A stretch of 38,537 nt of DNA, from positions 1,538 through 40,074 of the forward strand of contig JAJZQT010000006.1 of assembly GCA_021803005.1 (NCBI GenBank). Direction: 5' to 3'. The notes beneath the pieces were generated by a model. That model saw nothing but the letters and a program-made list of their open reading frames with translations, was not told where the DNA came from and ran no database searches. This document shows positions 1 through 7,739 of the stretch, one piece after another. The stretch comes from Actinomycetes bacterium. GTDB lineage: Bacteria; Actinomycetota; Thermoleophilia; BMS3ABIN01. Position numbers and translations under genes: made by a program. Position 1 is the stretch's first letter, and each line of letters begins with the position of its first letter.

Positions 1-613
1 TCATGCCGCAGCAGGCACGGTTTCTCATTAGGCCTGGGTCCTGCTTCTTTTTGCTGTATCATGCAGTCTCTCCTGGTTCTTTGGAATTGATGCGAAGGCA
101 CGTTTTTGCGATCAGATTCACACTGGGTAGGTGTAGTGGAATCGCCAGCAGCAAAGTCACCGGGGTCGGCCGTTGCCGGACCGTTCATGATGATGCCGTT
201 GCCGTTGCCGACGCAGGTCAAGGTAGAGCTCCTGGCATTGGTCGTGCCCGCATTCCTAAGCGGTCACGCCCGGGACGCTTGGCGGACTGGTATCGTTCAC
301 ATGGCTCATCGGCGAATAGCCGCTTGACGGAGCCGCATCGGCTATATCGTAATCAAAGTGCAGCGTTGTTGTCCATTACATAGACGTCGAGGGTATGCGC
401 ACCCGGTACAGATCGGCCGCGGCCGCGCTGCATTCAAGGTGAGACGCAGTCTGGACCGGGCAGTTATCGAGCATGTTGCCGCCATCCAGATGGACCATTA
501 TGCTGGCGGGGTCGACGCCGCTGCCGCCAACTTCATCACTATAATCAGCCTTGATCACGTTTCTGCGGTTATGCCGGGTTGAATCGTCGCCGTGCTAGTG
601 GCCGGCTTGAATT
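1..613 (-). pseudogene. Decayed fragment of an Ig-like-domain surface protein (runs off left edge)
   Basis: Minus-strand pieces in successive frames read FKPATSTATIQPGITAET / IKADYSDEVGGSGVDPASIMVHLDGGNMLDNCPVQTASHLECSA / PGAHTLDVYVMDNNAAL / HFDYDIADAAPSSGYSPMSHVNDTSPPSVPGVTA. They follow the order of an Ig repeat in the intact 1355-3883 protein but need at least 3 frameshifts. Confidence 0.6.
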
Positions 614-614
614 G

Positions 615-1091
615 TTACTGGTGTTGTGGCTGTGTCGTATCCGAAACGGACTTGCTGCTATAAGCGGCATGTGTCTTGCGGGACGCAGCCCTCAACCAGC
701 CGGCCATGAAGAAGGTGATGATGCCCATCACGATCAGCATCGGCTTGGTTCCGTGGTTGCACGGATCGTCAAGGTTCTGGCAGACGGGGAATACTATCGG
801 TGTCAGGATGACTGCAGCCGCGGCGCCCGCCAGCACGACGGACAACAGCCGGGTGGTCTCGCGTTCCCTGGCGAATAAAATGGTGGTACCGATCAGGCCT
901 ATGATGCCCGCGAGTATGTACGATGCCACGGTCGTATAGTGACAGTGCATGTAATCGGTCCTGCCGTTGGCAAGCTGCATGAATATGCCATTGTACTCGC
1001 ACACCGGGAACAGGAAGCGCGGGGTTATGGCGATGATGCCGCCCAAAGCAATGACTCCGGCGCCGATACCGATCCTGGTAGATTTTTTCAT
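615..1091 (-). CDS. DUF4418-like multi-pass membrane protein with conserved Cys motifs
   Basis: MKKSTRIGIGAGVIALGGIIAITPRFLFPVCEYNG...MHCHYTTVASYILAGIIGLIGTTILFAR...; several TM segments, PVC/HCHY/PVC motifs. Start trimmed to ATG at 1091 because AGGAGG lies just upstream and the longer ORF start falls inside the predicted promoter. Confidence 0.75.
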   Translation of the reverse strand: MKKSTRIGIGAGVIALGGIIAITPRFLFPVCEYNGIFMQLANGRTDYMHCHYTTVASYILAGIIGLIGTTILFARERETTRLLSVVLAGAAAAVILTPIVFPVCQNLDDPCNHGTKPMLIVMGIITFFMAGWLRAASRKTHAAYSSKSVSDTTQPQHQ

Positions 1092-1136
1092 CGATCCTCC
1101 TTTTAATCGGTTATCTGGGGTTTTGGAAGAAAGTAA

Positions 1137-1153
1137 TGCAATTTCCATGCCAA
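1137..1153 (-). promoter_or_regulatory. Sigma-54 (-24/-12) promoter upstream of the DUF4418-like gene
   Basis: Minus strand TTGGCATGGAAATTGCA; GG-N10-GC spacing exact; consensus TTGGCACGNNNNTTGCA. Predicted TSS about 1126, about 35 nt leader with AGGAGG before the ATG at 1091. Confidence 0.8.
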
Positions 1154-1297
1154 GTCAGACGTTTATTTAAGCGATGCCTGAAAAAATTGCAATTCGCAGG
1201 TAGTTATGTCGTCTGTATGCACTGACGCTTATTTATATCTTGCGCAATAGACGGACTCCGGAAGAGGAAGTAATGGTGGAAAAGACGAGTTTTGACG

Positions 1298-1327
1298 CTC
1301 AAAGTGTGTCAAATGGCACAGCTTGAG
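1298..1327. promoter_or_regulatory. Candidate enhancer/UAS dyad for a sigma-54 activator (site 1)
   Basis: CTCAAAGTGTGTCAAATGGCACAGCTTGAG, a 30-bp imperfect dyad with core TGTGTCAAATGGCACA at 1305-1320; centre about 186 bp upstream of the predicted TSS of the 1137-1153 promoter. Confidence 0.55.
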
Positions 1328-1354
1328 AGTCAGGGACCACGGGGGCTCAGCGCT

Positions 1355-3883
1355 TTAGCTGGATGATTCTGGGATCGTTACCCCGGCAAAGGAAACCGAA
1401 CCATCGCTTAGACTGAAGGCGCTCACGGCGATTCCCTCACCCAGGGTGCAGTCGCTGCAAAAGACTTCCACCGGCTCACCCTGTGATCTGTCGATGTCGA
1501 TGGCCTGGGCGCCCTGCGCGGGGATGATAAAGAAATCATTATCCGGGTTGGCGGGATCGCTCAGGCGCTTGCCGGCGATAGTGATCTCGACCCTTCTGTT
1601 CTCGCCTTCGCCGTTGCCGATGAAAAGTTTTGCTGCTTTCCCGGCTACCCCGGCCGCCGCCGGCTCCAGCATGTACCTGTCATTGAGGTGGGAGATTCCC
1701 GATGCCGCGATCACGGCGGCTGAGCCCTGATAGCTGACCTCCAGCCCTGCAATCAGGGGCTGATCGTTGCTACAGGCGATACGCACCGGACCTCCGGCGG
1801 TGTCGGGTATCTGTGAGCGGACAGCGGCGCCGGTTGCGATCGAGAAGTGCCCTTTGAGCGACTCCGGAATGGCCGGGTCCCCGACATAAACGTCAACCGA
1901 CGCATCCTTGCCCCCGGCATTGGCGATCAACAGGGCGGAGTTTCCCTGGCCGCCGGGCTGTGTTTCATACCATGGAAGCAGCAGGGTAGATTCCAGGGCG
2001 TCCTCTGGAACGGCCGGCGTATCACTGACCGCGCCGGCCCCGGTAAGGCGGCCGGTTACCTCCAGCGACTGCCCGGTGGGACAAACGATCCTGACCGGAC
2101 CGCCGGTGGTGCCTGGCATCTCGCAGATCGTGGTGCCGCCCTCGGGAACCTTTCCCTGCCATTTGCCGGCGGCCCCGACGGTGACGGTGACGACTGCTTC
2201 ACCGGCGCCCTGATTGTGAATGAGGATCTCTTCCTTGACCCCGCCAGATGCCGGTCCTGAATCATACCAGGGAAGGTAATAGGTATTAGGGAAGGCCTGG
2301 AAACCCGAGATGGTCCAGCTGCCGATGCCCCCGGCGCCGAAGGCTCCGGATGTCTGCCAGTATCCGTACCCGGTCGTCGCTCCCGATGAGGGAGCCGGCG
2401 CCGGTGCGGCTGGCGGCGGTGAAACGCTGAAGCTCCAGGCCGATGTCTGCCGGTTGCCGGCATGGTCCTGCACGGCCAGTTGCATGCTGTGGGAGCCATA
2501 GGCGAGGCTCTCCCCGGGGGAAAAGGTCATGCCACTCCCGGAAAATGTCGCGGCAGCCGTCAGGTCAACACCGTCGAGGATAAAGCTCGTGGCCGCCGGG
2601 TCGACGCCGCTGCCGCTGTCGGTGAAGCTTGCGGATATGGCCGGCTTGGTCGAGGAGGTGTTTCCCCGCGGCGATGTATTATCGATGCCGGGCGCTACGG
2701 TATCGACGGCAAAGCTCCATTCGCTGTGTCCGCTGTGCCCGGAGTCGTCGTTCACGGTGACGCTGACATGGTGCCATCCTTCCGCCAGCCACGATCCGGG
2801 CGGCACATAACTGATGCCGCCGCCATCGCGATCGGCGTCGCTGCTGACGTCGATTCCATCCACAAGTACAGTTATAGACGAGGCATCGATGACACCGGAA
2901 CCTGCCGGCAGGAAATTCACGCCAATCACGGGCGAGGGCCCGGTAAGCCAGCTGCCGGCTTCGGGCAGTTGCCCGGTCACGCCGATGGCAGCTGTGTCCA
3001 CGGCAAAACTCCAGTTGCTGACCGCATGGTTGCCGACGTTATCGGAGACGCCGACCTGGATAGCATGATTGCCGTCGGCGAGTCCGGAAACCGGGCAGCT
3101 GAGGCCATTCGCGGAAATCAAGCAACCGGATACCGCATCGCCGTCGATGGTGACGGCAGCCGAGGCTGGATCTACTCCCGCACCAGCGCCATCGCTGAAA
3201 ACGGCGCTGAGAACGGCGGTGTGCGAATTAACCGTGCCTGAAGGTTGTGGATTTGAAATGACCGGCGCCGTGGCGTCGACCGTGACATACCAGGTGGCCT
3301 TGCCGCAGTTGAGGTCATTGTCGCAGACGAAGGCCTCGATCATGTGGGTGCCGCCCGTGAGTCCGGTTTTTAAACAGGTTATTCCCGTGGCGGTGGGAAC
3401 GCTGGCGCTTTGATGGCGGTTGTCAATGTGAAGCATCGCCGTTGAGAGTTTGATGCCGCTGGATGGTTCCGGATCGCTGTAGCTGGCGCTGAAATTGACG
3501 GTGGTGCCGGCGATCGAGCCGTTCGCTGGACTGAGGTTGGAAATCACGGGCGCGACTGACTCTCTGGCGGGCACCGGCTGAACGGCGGCTGTGGACGGCG
3601 TCAGATCCCTTGCCTGCGCGCCGGTTACGCCATTAGCGGCGGCTGAGGAGGATGGGGTTGTATCCTGTCCGGCGGCGCCGCTGTAAGATTCCTGCGCGGC
3701 GTTGCCGGATGCAGCGCCGGCCGGTGCTTCGCCGCTTTGTATTCCGCCGGCCTGCGCGGCGCTGCCAGATGTCGCCAGCAGCGATGAAGGCGCCGCCGCG
3801 GCCAGCAGAACGATCGCCAGCAGCAGGGCAGAAGCCGTAGAAATCAGATTTCCGGAATTTCTTGATTTCATTCGTTCATGCAA
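1355..3883 (-). CDS. Secreted protein with Ig-like repeats and C-terminal WY(D/E)...GGPV-type repeats
   Basis: N-terminal signal peptide (LISTASALLLAIVLLAAAAPSSLLA), four Ig-like repeats (SGVDPAS..DG...W.F.VD..AP), then YYLPWYDSG...GGPVRIVCPTGQ and LLLPWYETQ...GGPVRIACSNDQ repeats. Confidence 0.8.
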   Translation of the reverse strand: MHERMKSRNSGNLISTASALLLAIVLLAAAAPSSLLATSGSAAQAGGIQSGEAPAGAASGNAAQESYSGAAGQDTTPSSSAAANGVTGAQARDLTPSTAAVQPVPARESVAPVISNLSPANGSIAGTTVNFSASYSDPEPSSGIKLSTAMLHIDNRHQSASVPTATGITCLKTGLTGGTHMIEAFVCDNDLNCGKATWYVTVDATAPVISNPQPSGTVNSHTAVLSAVFSDGAGAGVDPASAAVTIDGDAVSGCLISANGLSCPVSGLADGNHAIQVGVSDNVGNHAVSNWSFAVDTAAIGVTGQLPEAGSWLTGPSPVIGVNFLPAGSGVIDASSITVLVDGIDVSSDADRDGGGISYVPPGSWLAEGWHHVSVTVNDDSGHSGHSEWSFAVDTVAPGIDNTSPRGNTSSTKPAISASFTDSGSGVDPAATSFILDGVDLTAAATFSGSGMTFSPGESLAYGSHSMQLAVQDHAGNRQTSAWSFSVSPPPAAPAPAPSSGATTGYGYWQTSGAFGAGGIGSWTISGFQAFPNTYYLPWYDSGPASGGVKEEILIHNQGAGEAVVTVTVGAAGKWQGKVPEGGTTICEMPGTTGGPVRIVCPTGQSLEVTGRLTGAGAVSDTPAVPEDALESTLLLPWYETQPGGQGNSALLIANAGGKDASVDVYVGDPAIPESLKGHFSIATGAAVRSQIPDTAGGPVRIACSNDQPLIAGLEVSYQGSAAVIAASGISHLNDRYMLEPAAAGVAGKAAKLFIGNGEGENRRVEITIAGKRLSDPANPDNDFFIIPAQGAQAIDIDRSQGEPVEVFCSDCTLGEGIAVSAFSLSDGSVSFAGVTIPESSS

Positions 3884-3887
3884 AGTC

Positions 3888-4961
3888 TCATTGTGGCGGC
3901 CACGGGCAGCAGGATGGCCATCCCGGGGGCGGCCCGGAACCGGCAGAGCCGCTTCCGGAGTCCGAAGAGCCGCCGGAGCCGCCGCTGGTGTAGACGTAGC
4001 CGCGGTATGTCTGCCCGCCGGCAGCCGCGACGGCGTTGGTGTCGGCTATAAAGCTAAGCGTCATTGTCAGAGGCGCCTCGAGGAAGCTGCCGTTGGCCCC
4101 GTTGGCGCGATTCAGTTTTATGGTGTAATCGCTGCCGCGGTCGAGGCCCGGACAGGTGATGACGATCTTTTCCTTTTCCACGGAAATGCCGGCGTCGGGC
4201 AGAGTCGTCTCCAGCGCCGTCTTGACCGCTGCGGCGTCGGCGAAGGCCGTGTTCGAATCCAGCTCGATTGTCACCGGCCCACCGCTGTCGGCGACCTTGC
4301 CGTAGAGCGACAGGGGCTTTACAACGCTGGCGCGGATCTCTTTGGATTCGAGGGTTGACGTATCGGTCGCGGTGGCTGATATCGCCAGCAGGTGCGTGGC
4401 GCCCTGCTTGAGAGAAACAGTCGGCGGAAAAGTAGCAAGCTCGGGATGGTCGGGATCCAGCTGGAGGTCGACCTTGTCGCTTCCGTCCACCGATACGGAC
4501 GCCTGCACCAGCGGCTTGTTGAAAGTAAAGACGAGGTTGGCCTGGGGCGGGATGCTGTTGCCGGGAACATAGCGGGCGCCGTCGACAGTCATGGCTTCGA
4601 TCTCGATGGGAGGGACCATGGTGAAACTCGAGGTGAATTCCCTGGTGATGCCGATTATCGAGCTGACCTTTGTCTCGATTCTGACCTGCTGCCCCGGTTT
4701 CAGATCGAGGTCGCGAACTAAATCGCCCGTGCCTGTATTGTATTCCAGGGCCAGGGGCTTCCCGTCGGCATAGATAGCGACCTTGCCGATGGAAGCCAGC
4801 GCCGACGAGTTGATCGTTATCGGCTGACCGAGAGCGATGCCTGTCTGCGAGTCCGAGGGGGTAATGGAGGCTGTGGGCACAGCCAGCCAGAAACATAAGG
4901 CCAGGACCGCGATTGCGGCGCCGGCGATAACCGTGAGCTTTTTCTTGTCGGTTGCTTGCAA
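3888..4961 (-). CDS. Exported/membrane-anchored protein with Ig-like domains
   Basis: Follows the sigma-54 leader; candidate TTG start at 4961 gives MQATDKKKLTVIAGAAIAVLALCFWLAVP, a signal/anchor sequence; ORF track starts at TTG 5000, in the loop of a strong hairpin. Start uncertain. Confidence 0.65.
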   Translation of the reverse strand: MQATDKKKLTVIAGAAIAVLALCFWLAVPTASITPSDSQTGIALGQPITINSSALASIGKVAIYADGKPLALEYNTGTGDLVRDLDLKPGQQVRIETKVSSIIGITREFTSSFTMVPPIEIEAMTVDGARYVPGNSIPPQANLVFTFNKPLVQASVSVDGSDKVDLQLDPDHPELATFPPTVSLKQGATHLLAISATATDTSTLESKEIRASVVKPLSLYGKVADSGGPVTIELDSNTAFADAAAVKTALETTLPDAGISVEKEKIVITCPGLDRGSDYTIKLNRANGANGSFLEAPLTMTLSFIADTNAVAAAGGQTYRGYVYTSGGSGGSSDSGSGSAGSGPPPGWPSCCPWPPQ

Positions 4962-4981
4962 AATGACTTGACGAAAAATGG

Positions 4982-5016
4982 TTTCGGACGAGGCCCCCAA
5001 GGGGCCTCGTCCGAAA
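4982..5016 (-). terminator. Perfect 16-bp hairpin in the leader of the Ig-like operon (possible attenuator)
   Basis: TTTCGGACGAGGCCCC-caa-GGGGCCTCGTCCGAAA; on the minus strand it is followed by ACCATTTTTCG. Confidence 0.5.
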
Positions 5017-5125
5017 ATCTTGTCGTTTTCCCCGGCTCCGGTGACCGGCCGGAGCTAAATCGGGTGCGAAATCTCTAGACCCAGACCGATGTGAAGGGCT
5101 AAAGTCGCTGACTGCTTAAAAAAGC

Positions 5126-5142
5126 AGCAAAAATCGTGCCAA
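5126..5142 (-). promoter_or_regulatory. Sigma-54 (-24/-12) promoter upstream of the Ig-like protein operon
   Basis: Minus strand TTGGCACGATTTTTGCT; full match to consensus TTGGCACGNNNNTTGCW with GG-N10-GC spacing; predicted TSS about 5115. Confidence 0.85.
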
Positions 5143-5304
5143 CCAAGGCATTCCCGGGGAAGAGGTGGCCAAATGTAAGATAACATGCCTGCAAATTGCG
5201 ATAATTTATTGAGGAATAATGGATGAATAAAGAAAAGACTCTGGCAATCTGGGAGGAAGATCGAAGGCTGGAACCCTAGAGGGCGCGGATTCTGCCACTA
5301 CGGG

Positions 5305-5320
5305 TGTGGCAAATACCACA
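5305..5320. promoter_or_regulatory. Candidate enhancer/UAS dyad for a sigma-54 activator (site 2)
   Basis: TGTGGCAAATACCACA, inverted repeat TGTGG-N6-CCACA; 13/16 identical to the site-1 core in the same orientation; centre about 197 bp upstream of the predicted TSS. Confidence 0.55.
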
Positions 5321-5366
5321 GGGGGGGTGCTACTGGAGGTTCTAATGTGATGCGGGGGGGGTCAAC

Positions 5367-5684
5367 CTATTCGTCAGGATTGACGCTGACGTCGTATGGA
5401 GAGATCGAGTCCAGCTTGGCATCGGGAGTGAAAGCAATGCGGACCAGGCCTCCGGCTTCGGATTTGTTGTAATACCAGATGATGCTGGGGTTCTGAGGCG
5501 GACCGGTGCGATGGGTGCGGTCCGGCTGGCCCAGGATGCCCTCGACCTGATCGAGTGTCATGCCCTTCTGTACCTGGTTGTACTGGTCATGGCTGATGCC
5601 GCTCTTGCCGCAGCCTGCGGCCGGCAGCGACAACGCCGCCGCCAGCAAGACCATGATGATTATCATCGATATGCGGCGAATCAT
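5367..5684 (-). CDS. SmpA/OmlA(BamE)-like small lipoprotein
   Basis: MIRRISMIIIMVLLAAALSLPAAGCGKSG lipobox; ISHDQYNQVQKGMTLDQVEGILGQPDRTHR...IIWYYN is the BamE-like fold signature. Confidence 0.75.
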   Translation of the reverse strand: MIRRISMIIIMVLLAAALSLPAAGCGKSGISHDQYNQVQKGMTLDQVEGILGQPDRTHRTGPPQNPSIIWYYNKSEAGGLVRIAFTPDAKLDSISPYDVSVNPDE

Positions 5685-5697
5685 TGATTCGTTCCTG

Positions 5698-6384
5698 TCA
5701 GTCCGCATCTTCGGCGAGGTGACCGCGGTTCATGCGCAGCGCCCGCTGTGTCTGCGAAGCCACCGCCCGTGAGTGTGTGGCGATGATGATGGTGATGCCC
5801 TCTGAGTTTATCCGCTTGAAGATTTCGAGGATATCGGCCTCAGTGTCCTCGTCCAGGTCGCCGGTGGGCTCGTCGGCGAGAATGAGTTTGGGTTCGTTCA
5901 TCAGCGTGCGTGCGAGTGCCACCCGCCGCTGCTCGCCGCCCGAGAGTTGCCCGGGGTAGGAATACATCCTGTCCTCGAGGCCGACGAGCTTGAGCAGTCC
6001 GGCGGCGCGGCCGATATCGCCGGAGCCGTTTCTGCTGCCGAAAGTCGAAGGCAGTCTGACGTTGTCGAGAGAGGACAGAGTCGGCAACAGGCTGGCAAAC
6101 TGGAACGAAAACCCTATCTTCTCGTTCCTGAGCGTCGACATTTCCTTGTCCGCGAGGGTCCAGATGTTGGTGCCGTCGATGATGACACGACCCGAGCTTG
6201 GCTTGGTCAAGCCGCCCATCAGGCTCAGGAGCGTGGTTTTGCCCGACCCCGAATGCCCGACAATTGAGACCAGTTGACCCCGCGGAATTTCCAGGTCAAC
6301 ACTGTCTACTGCCCGGACCGTGCTCGGCCCGACCTTGTAAGCCTTGCTCAGATCCTTGAGGACTATCATGGCGTCATCGGTCAT
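5698..6384 (-). CDS. ABC transporter ATP-binding protein, MacB/LolD type
   Basis: Walker A GHSGSGKTTLL, signature LSGGEQRRVALARTL, Walker B LILADEPTGDLD. Confidence 0.95.
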   Translation of the reverse strand: MTDDAMIVLKDLSKAYKVGPSTVRAVDSVDLEIPRGQLVSIVGHSGSGKTTLLSLMGGLTKPSSGRVIIDGTNIWTLADKEMSTLRNEKIGFSFQFASLLPTLSSLDNVRLPSTFGSRNGSGDIGRAAGLLKLVGLEDRMYSYPGQLSGGEQRRVALARTLMNEPKLILADEPTGDLDEDTEADILEIFKRINSEGITIIIATHSRAVASQTQRALRMNRGHLAEDAD

Positions 6385-7587
6385 TTATTCACCCTGCCGG
6401 ATGGCAGCATAGGGTTCCAGCCTGCTGGAGCTCAGGGCCGGATAAAGCGAGGCCAGGGCGCCGCTGATTATCGATAGCAAAAGGGTGCCGCCCATCAACA
6501 TGCCGAAGTACCACAGCGGCGGCCACAGGTAGGGAATTCCCAGGCTCGAGGTAATGACCGCCTTGAAGATGAAAAGGGCGGCGCCGCCCACGAAGATGCC
6601 GGCGATGCCTCCGGCGGCGGTCAGGAAAACCGCCTCGGTCAGCATCAGGCGGAAAACGAATCTGCGGTTCGAACCCATGGCCCGGAGCAGGCCGATCTCG
6701 CGCTGGCGCTCGTTGACGATCATGGAAAAGATGGCGGCGATGGTGAGAAGCGACATCACCCAGACAATGGCGTCGATAGCGATGAAGCCCCTGGTAAAGC
6801 CGGATAGCCGGTCGGTGACCGAACGGCTGAGCTCGTTGGCGGTGATGACCATGGTCCCGGGGACGCTGGTCTTGATGCGCTGTGTCACCTGGTCGATGTT
6901 TGAGCCCGGGGCGATCTTGACCAGCACCGAGGAGATAGTGCCTCGCTTGACGTCGAGGGGAGACTCCGCCACCTGCGCTGATTCTTCCGCCATGGTGTAG
7001 GCGGTGTCGATGTTCATGAAAACGCTCTCATCGGCGCCCATGCCGGTACCGTCCAGCACGCCGGCGACGTCGAAATTATGGCCGTAAAAGTGTACCTGCT
7101 CACCCTTGTTGGCGAGGATCAGAGAACCGATGACGACCTCGTTCTTGTCGAGAGTCCGGTTGAGGTTCTGCGCCAGCCAGGGGCCGATCACAAAATCGCT
7201 GTCCGGATCGTAGCCCACGAGCTGGACGTGACCGGTGCAACATTGCGAGGAGACCATCGACTCGATGAACAGCTGCGGCGATGCCTGGGCGACACCTTTA
7301 ATGTTCCTCACCTGGTCGAGCACGGAGTGATTCATGTAGAAGCTGGTCGGCGCGCCGGTTATCAGCGCCGCCTGCCCGGATTCCTGGTAGCCTTCGGGCA
7401 CGACCAGCAGGTCGGCGCCCAGGCGTTGCATTCCCACTTCGAGGCTGCGATCGACGCTGCCGATCAGCAGGGTCGCTGAGAACAGAGCGCCTGCCGCGAG
7501 TCCGACGATGGCAATGGTTACAAAGCTCCGGAAGGGCTTGCGGCGGAGGTTTTGTGCTCCCAGATAGAGGAGCCCGAGGCGTTTCAT
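6385..7587 (-). CDS. ABC transporter permease, FtsX/MacB type, with CC-containing periplasmic motif
   Basis: N-terminal TM, extracellular MacB-like domain (SSQCCTGHVQLVGYDPDSDFVIGPWL), C-terminal FtsX TMs (NERQREIGLLRAMGSNRRFVFRLMLTEAV); abuts the ATPase gene. Confidence 0.9.
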   Translation of the reverse strand: MKRLGLLYLGAQNLRRKPFRSFVTIAIVGLAAGALFSATLLIGSVDRSLEVGMQRLGADLLVVPEGYQESGQAALITGAPTSFYMNHSVLDQVRNIKGVAQASPQLFIESMVSSQCCTGHVQLVGYDPDSDFVIGPWLAQNLNRTLDKNEVVIGSLILANKGEQVHFYGHNFDVAGVLDGTGMGADESVFMNIDTAYTMAEESAQVAESPLDVKRGTISSVLVKIAPGSNIDQVTQRIKTSVPGTMVITANELSRSVTDRLSGFTRGFIAIDAIVWVMSLLTIAAIFSMIVNERQREIGLLRAMGSNRRFVFRLMLTEAVFLTAAGGIAGIFVGGAALFIFKAVITSSLGIPYLWPPLWYFGMLMGGTLLLSIISGALASLYPALSSSRLEPYAAIRQGE

Positions 7588-7643
7588 GAGATTAGCTTTG
7601 GCTCCTTGGAATGAAACGAAAACAGTTCATAGGGATAATCCCC

Positions 7644-7672
7644 AGAATACATATGTGTTTTGTCAGCGTCAA
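7644..7672 (-). promoter_or_regulatory. Putative housekeeping-sigma promoter for the ABC/lipoprotein operon
   Basis: Minus strand TTGACG-N17-TATTCT upstream of the permease gene. Confidence 0.5.
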
Positions 7673-7739
7673 GCTGGCGGTAGGCAGATAATGGCAGGAG
7701 TTCCAGGCAGATTACCCCGGCGGGTATGCACGAACGCAC

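Noticed and set aside
1314-1330. TGGCACAGCTTGAGAG read as a plus-strand sigma-54 promoter
   Set aside because: No GC at the -12 position; better explained as part of the UAS dyad.
5112-5127. CTGCTT/AAGCAG hairpin near the 5126-5142 promoter
   Set aside because: Lies across the -12 to +1 region, so it would be mostly outside the transcript; likely coincidental.
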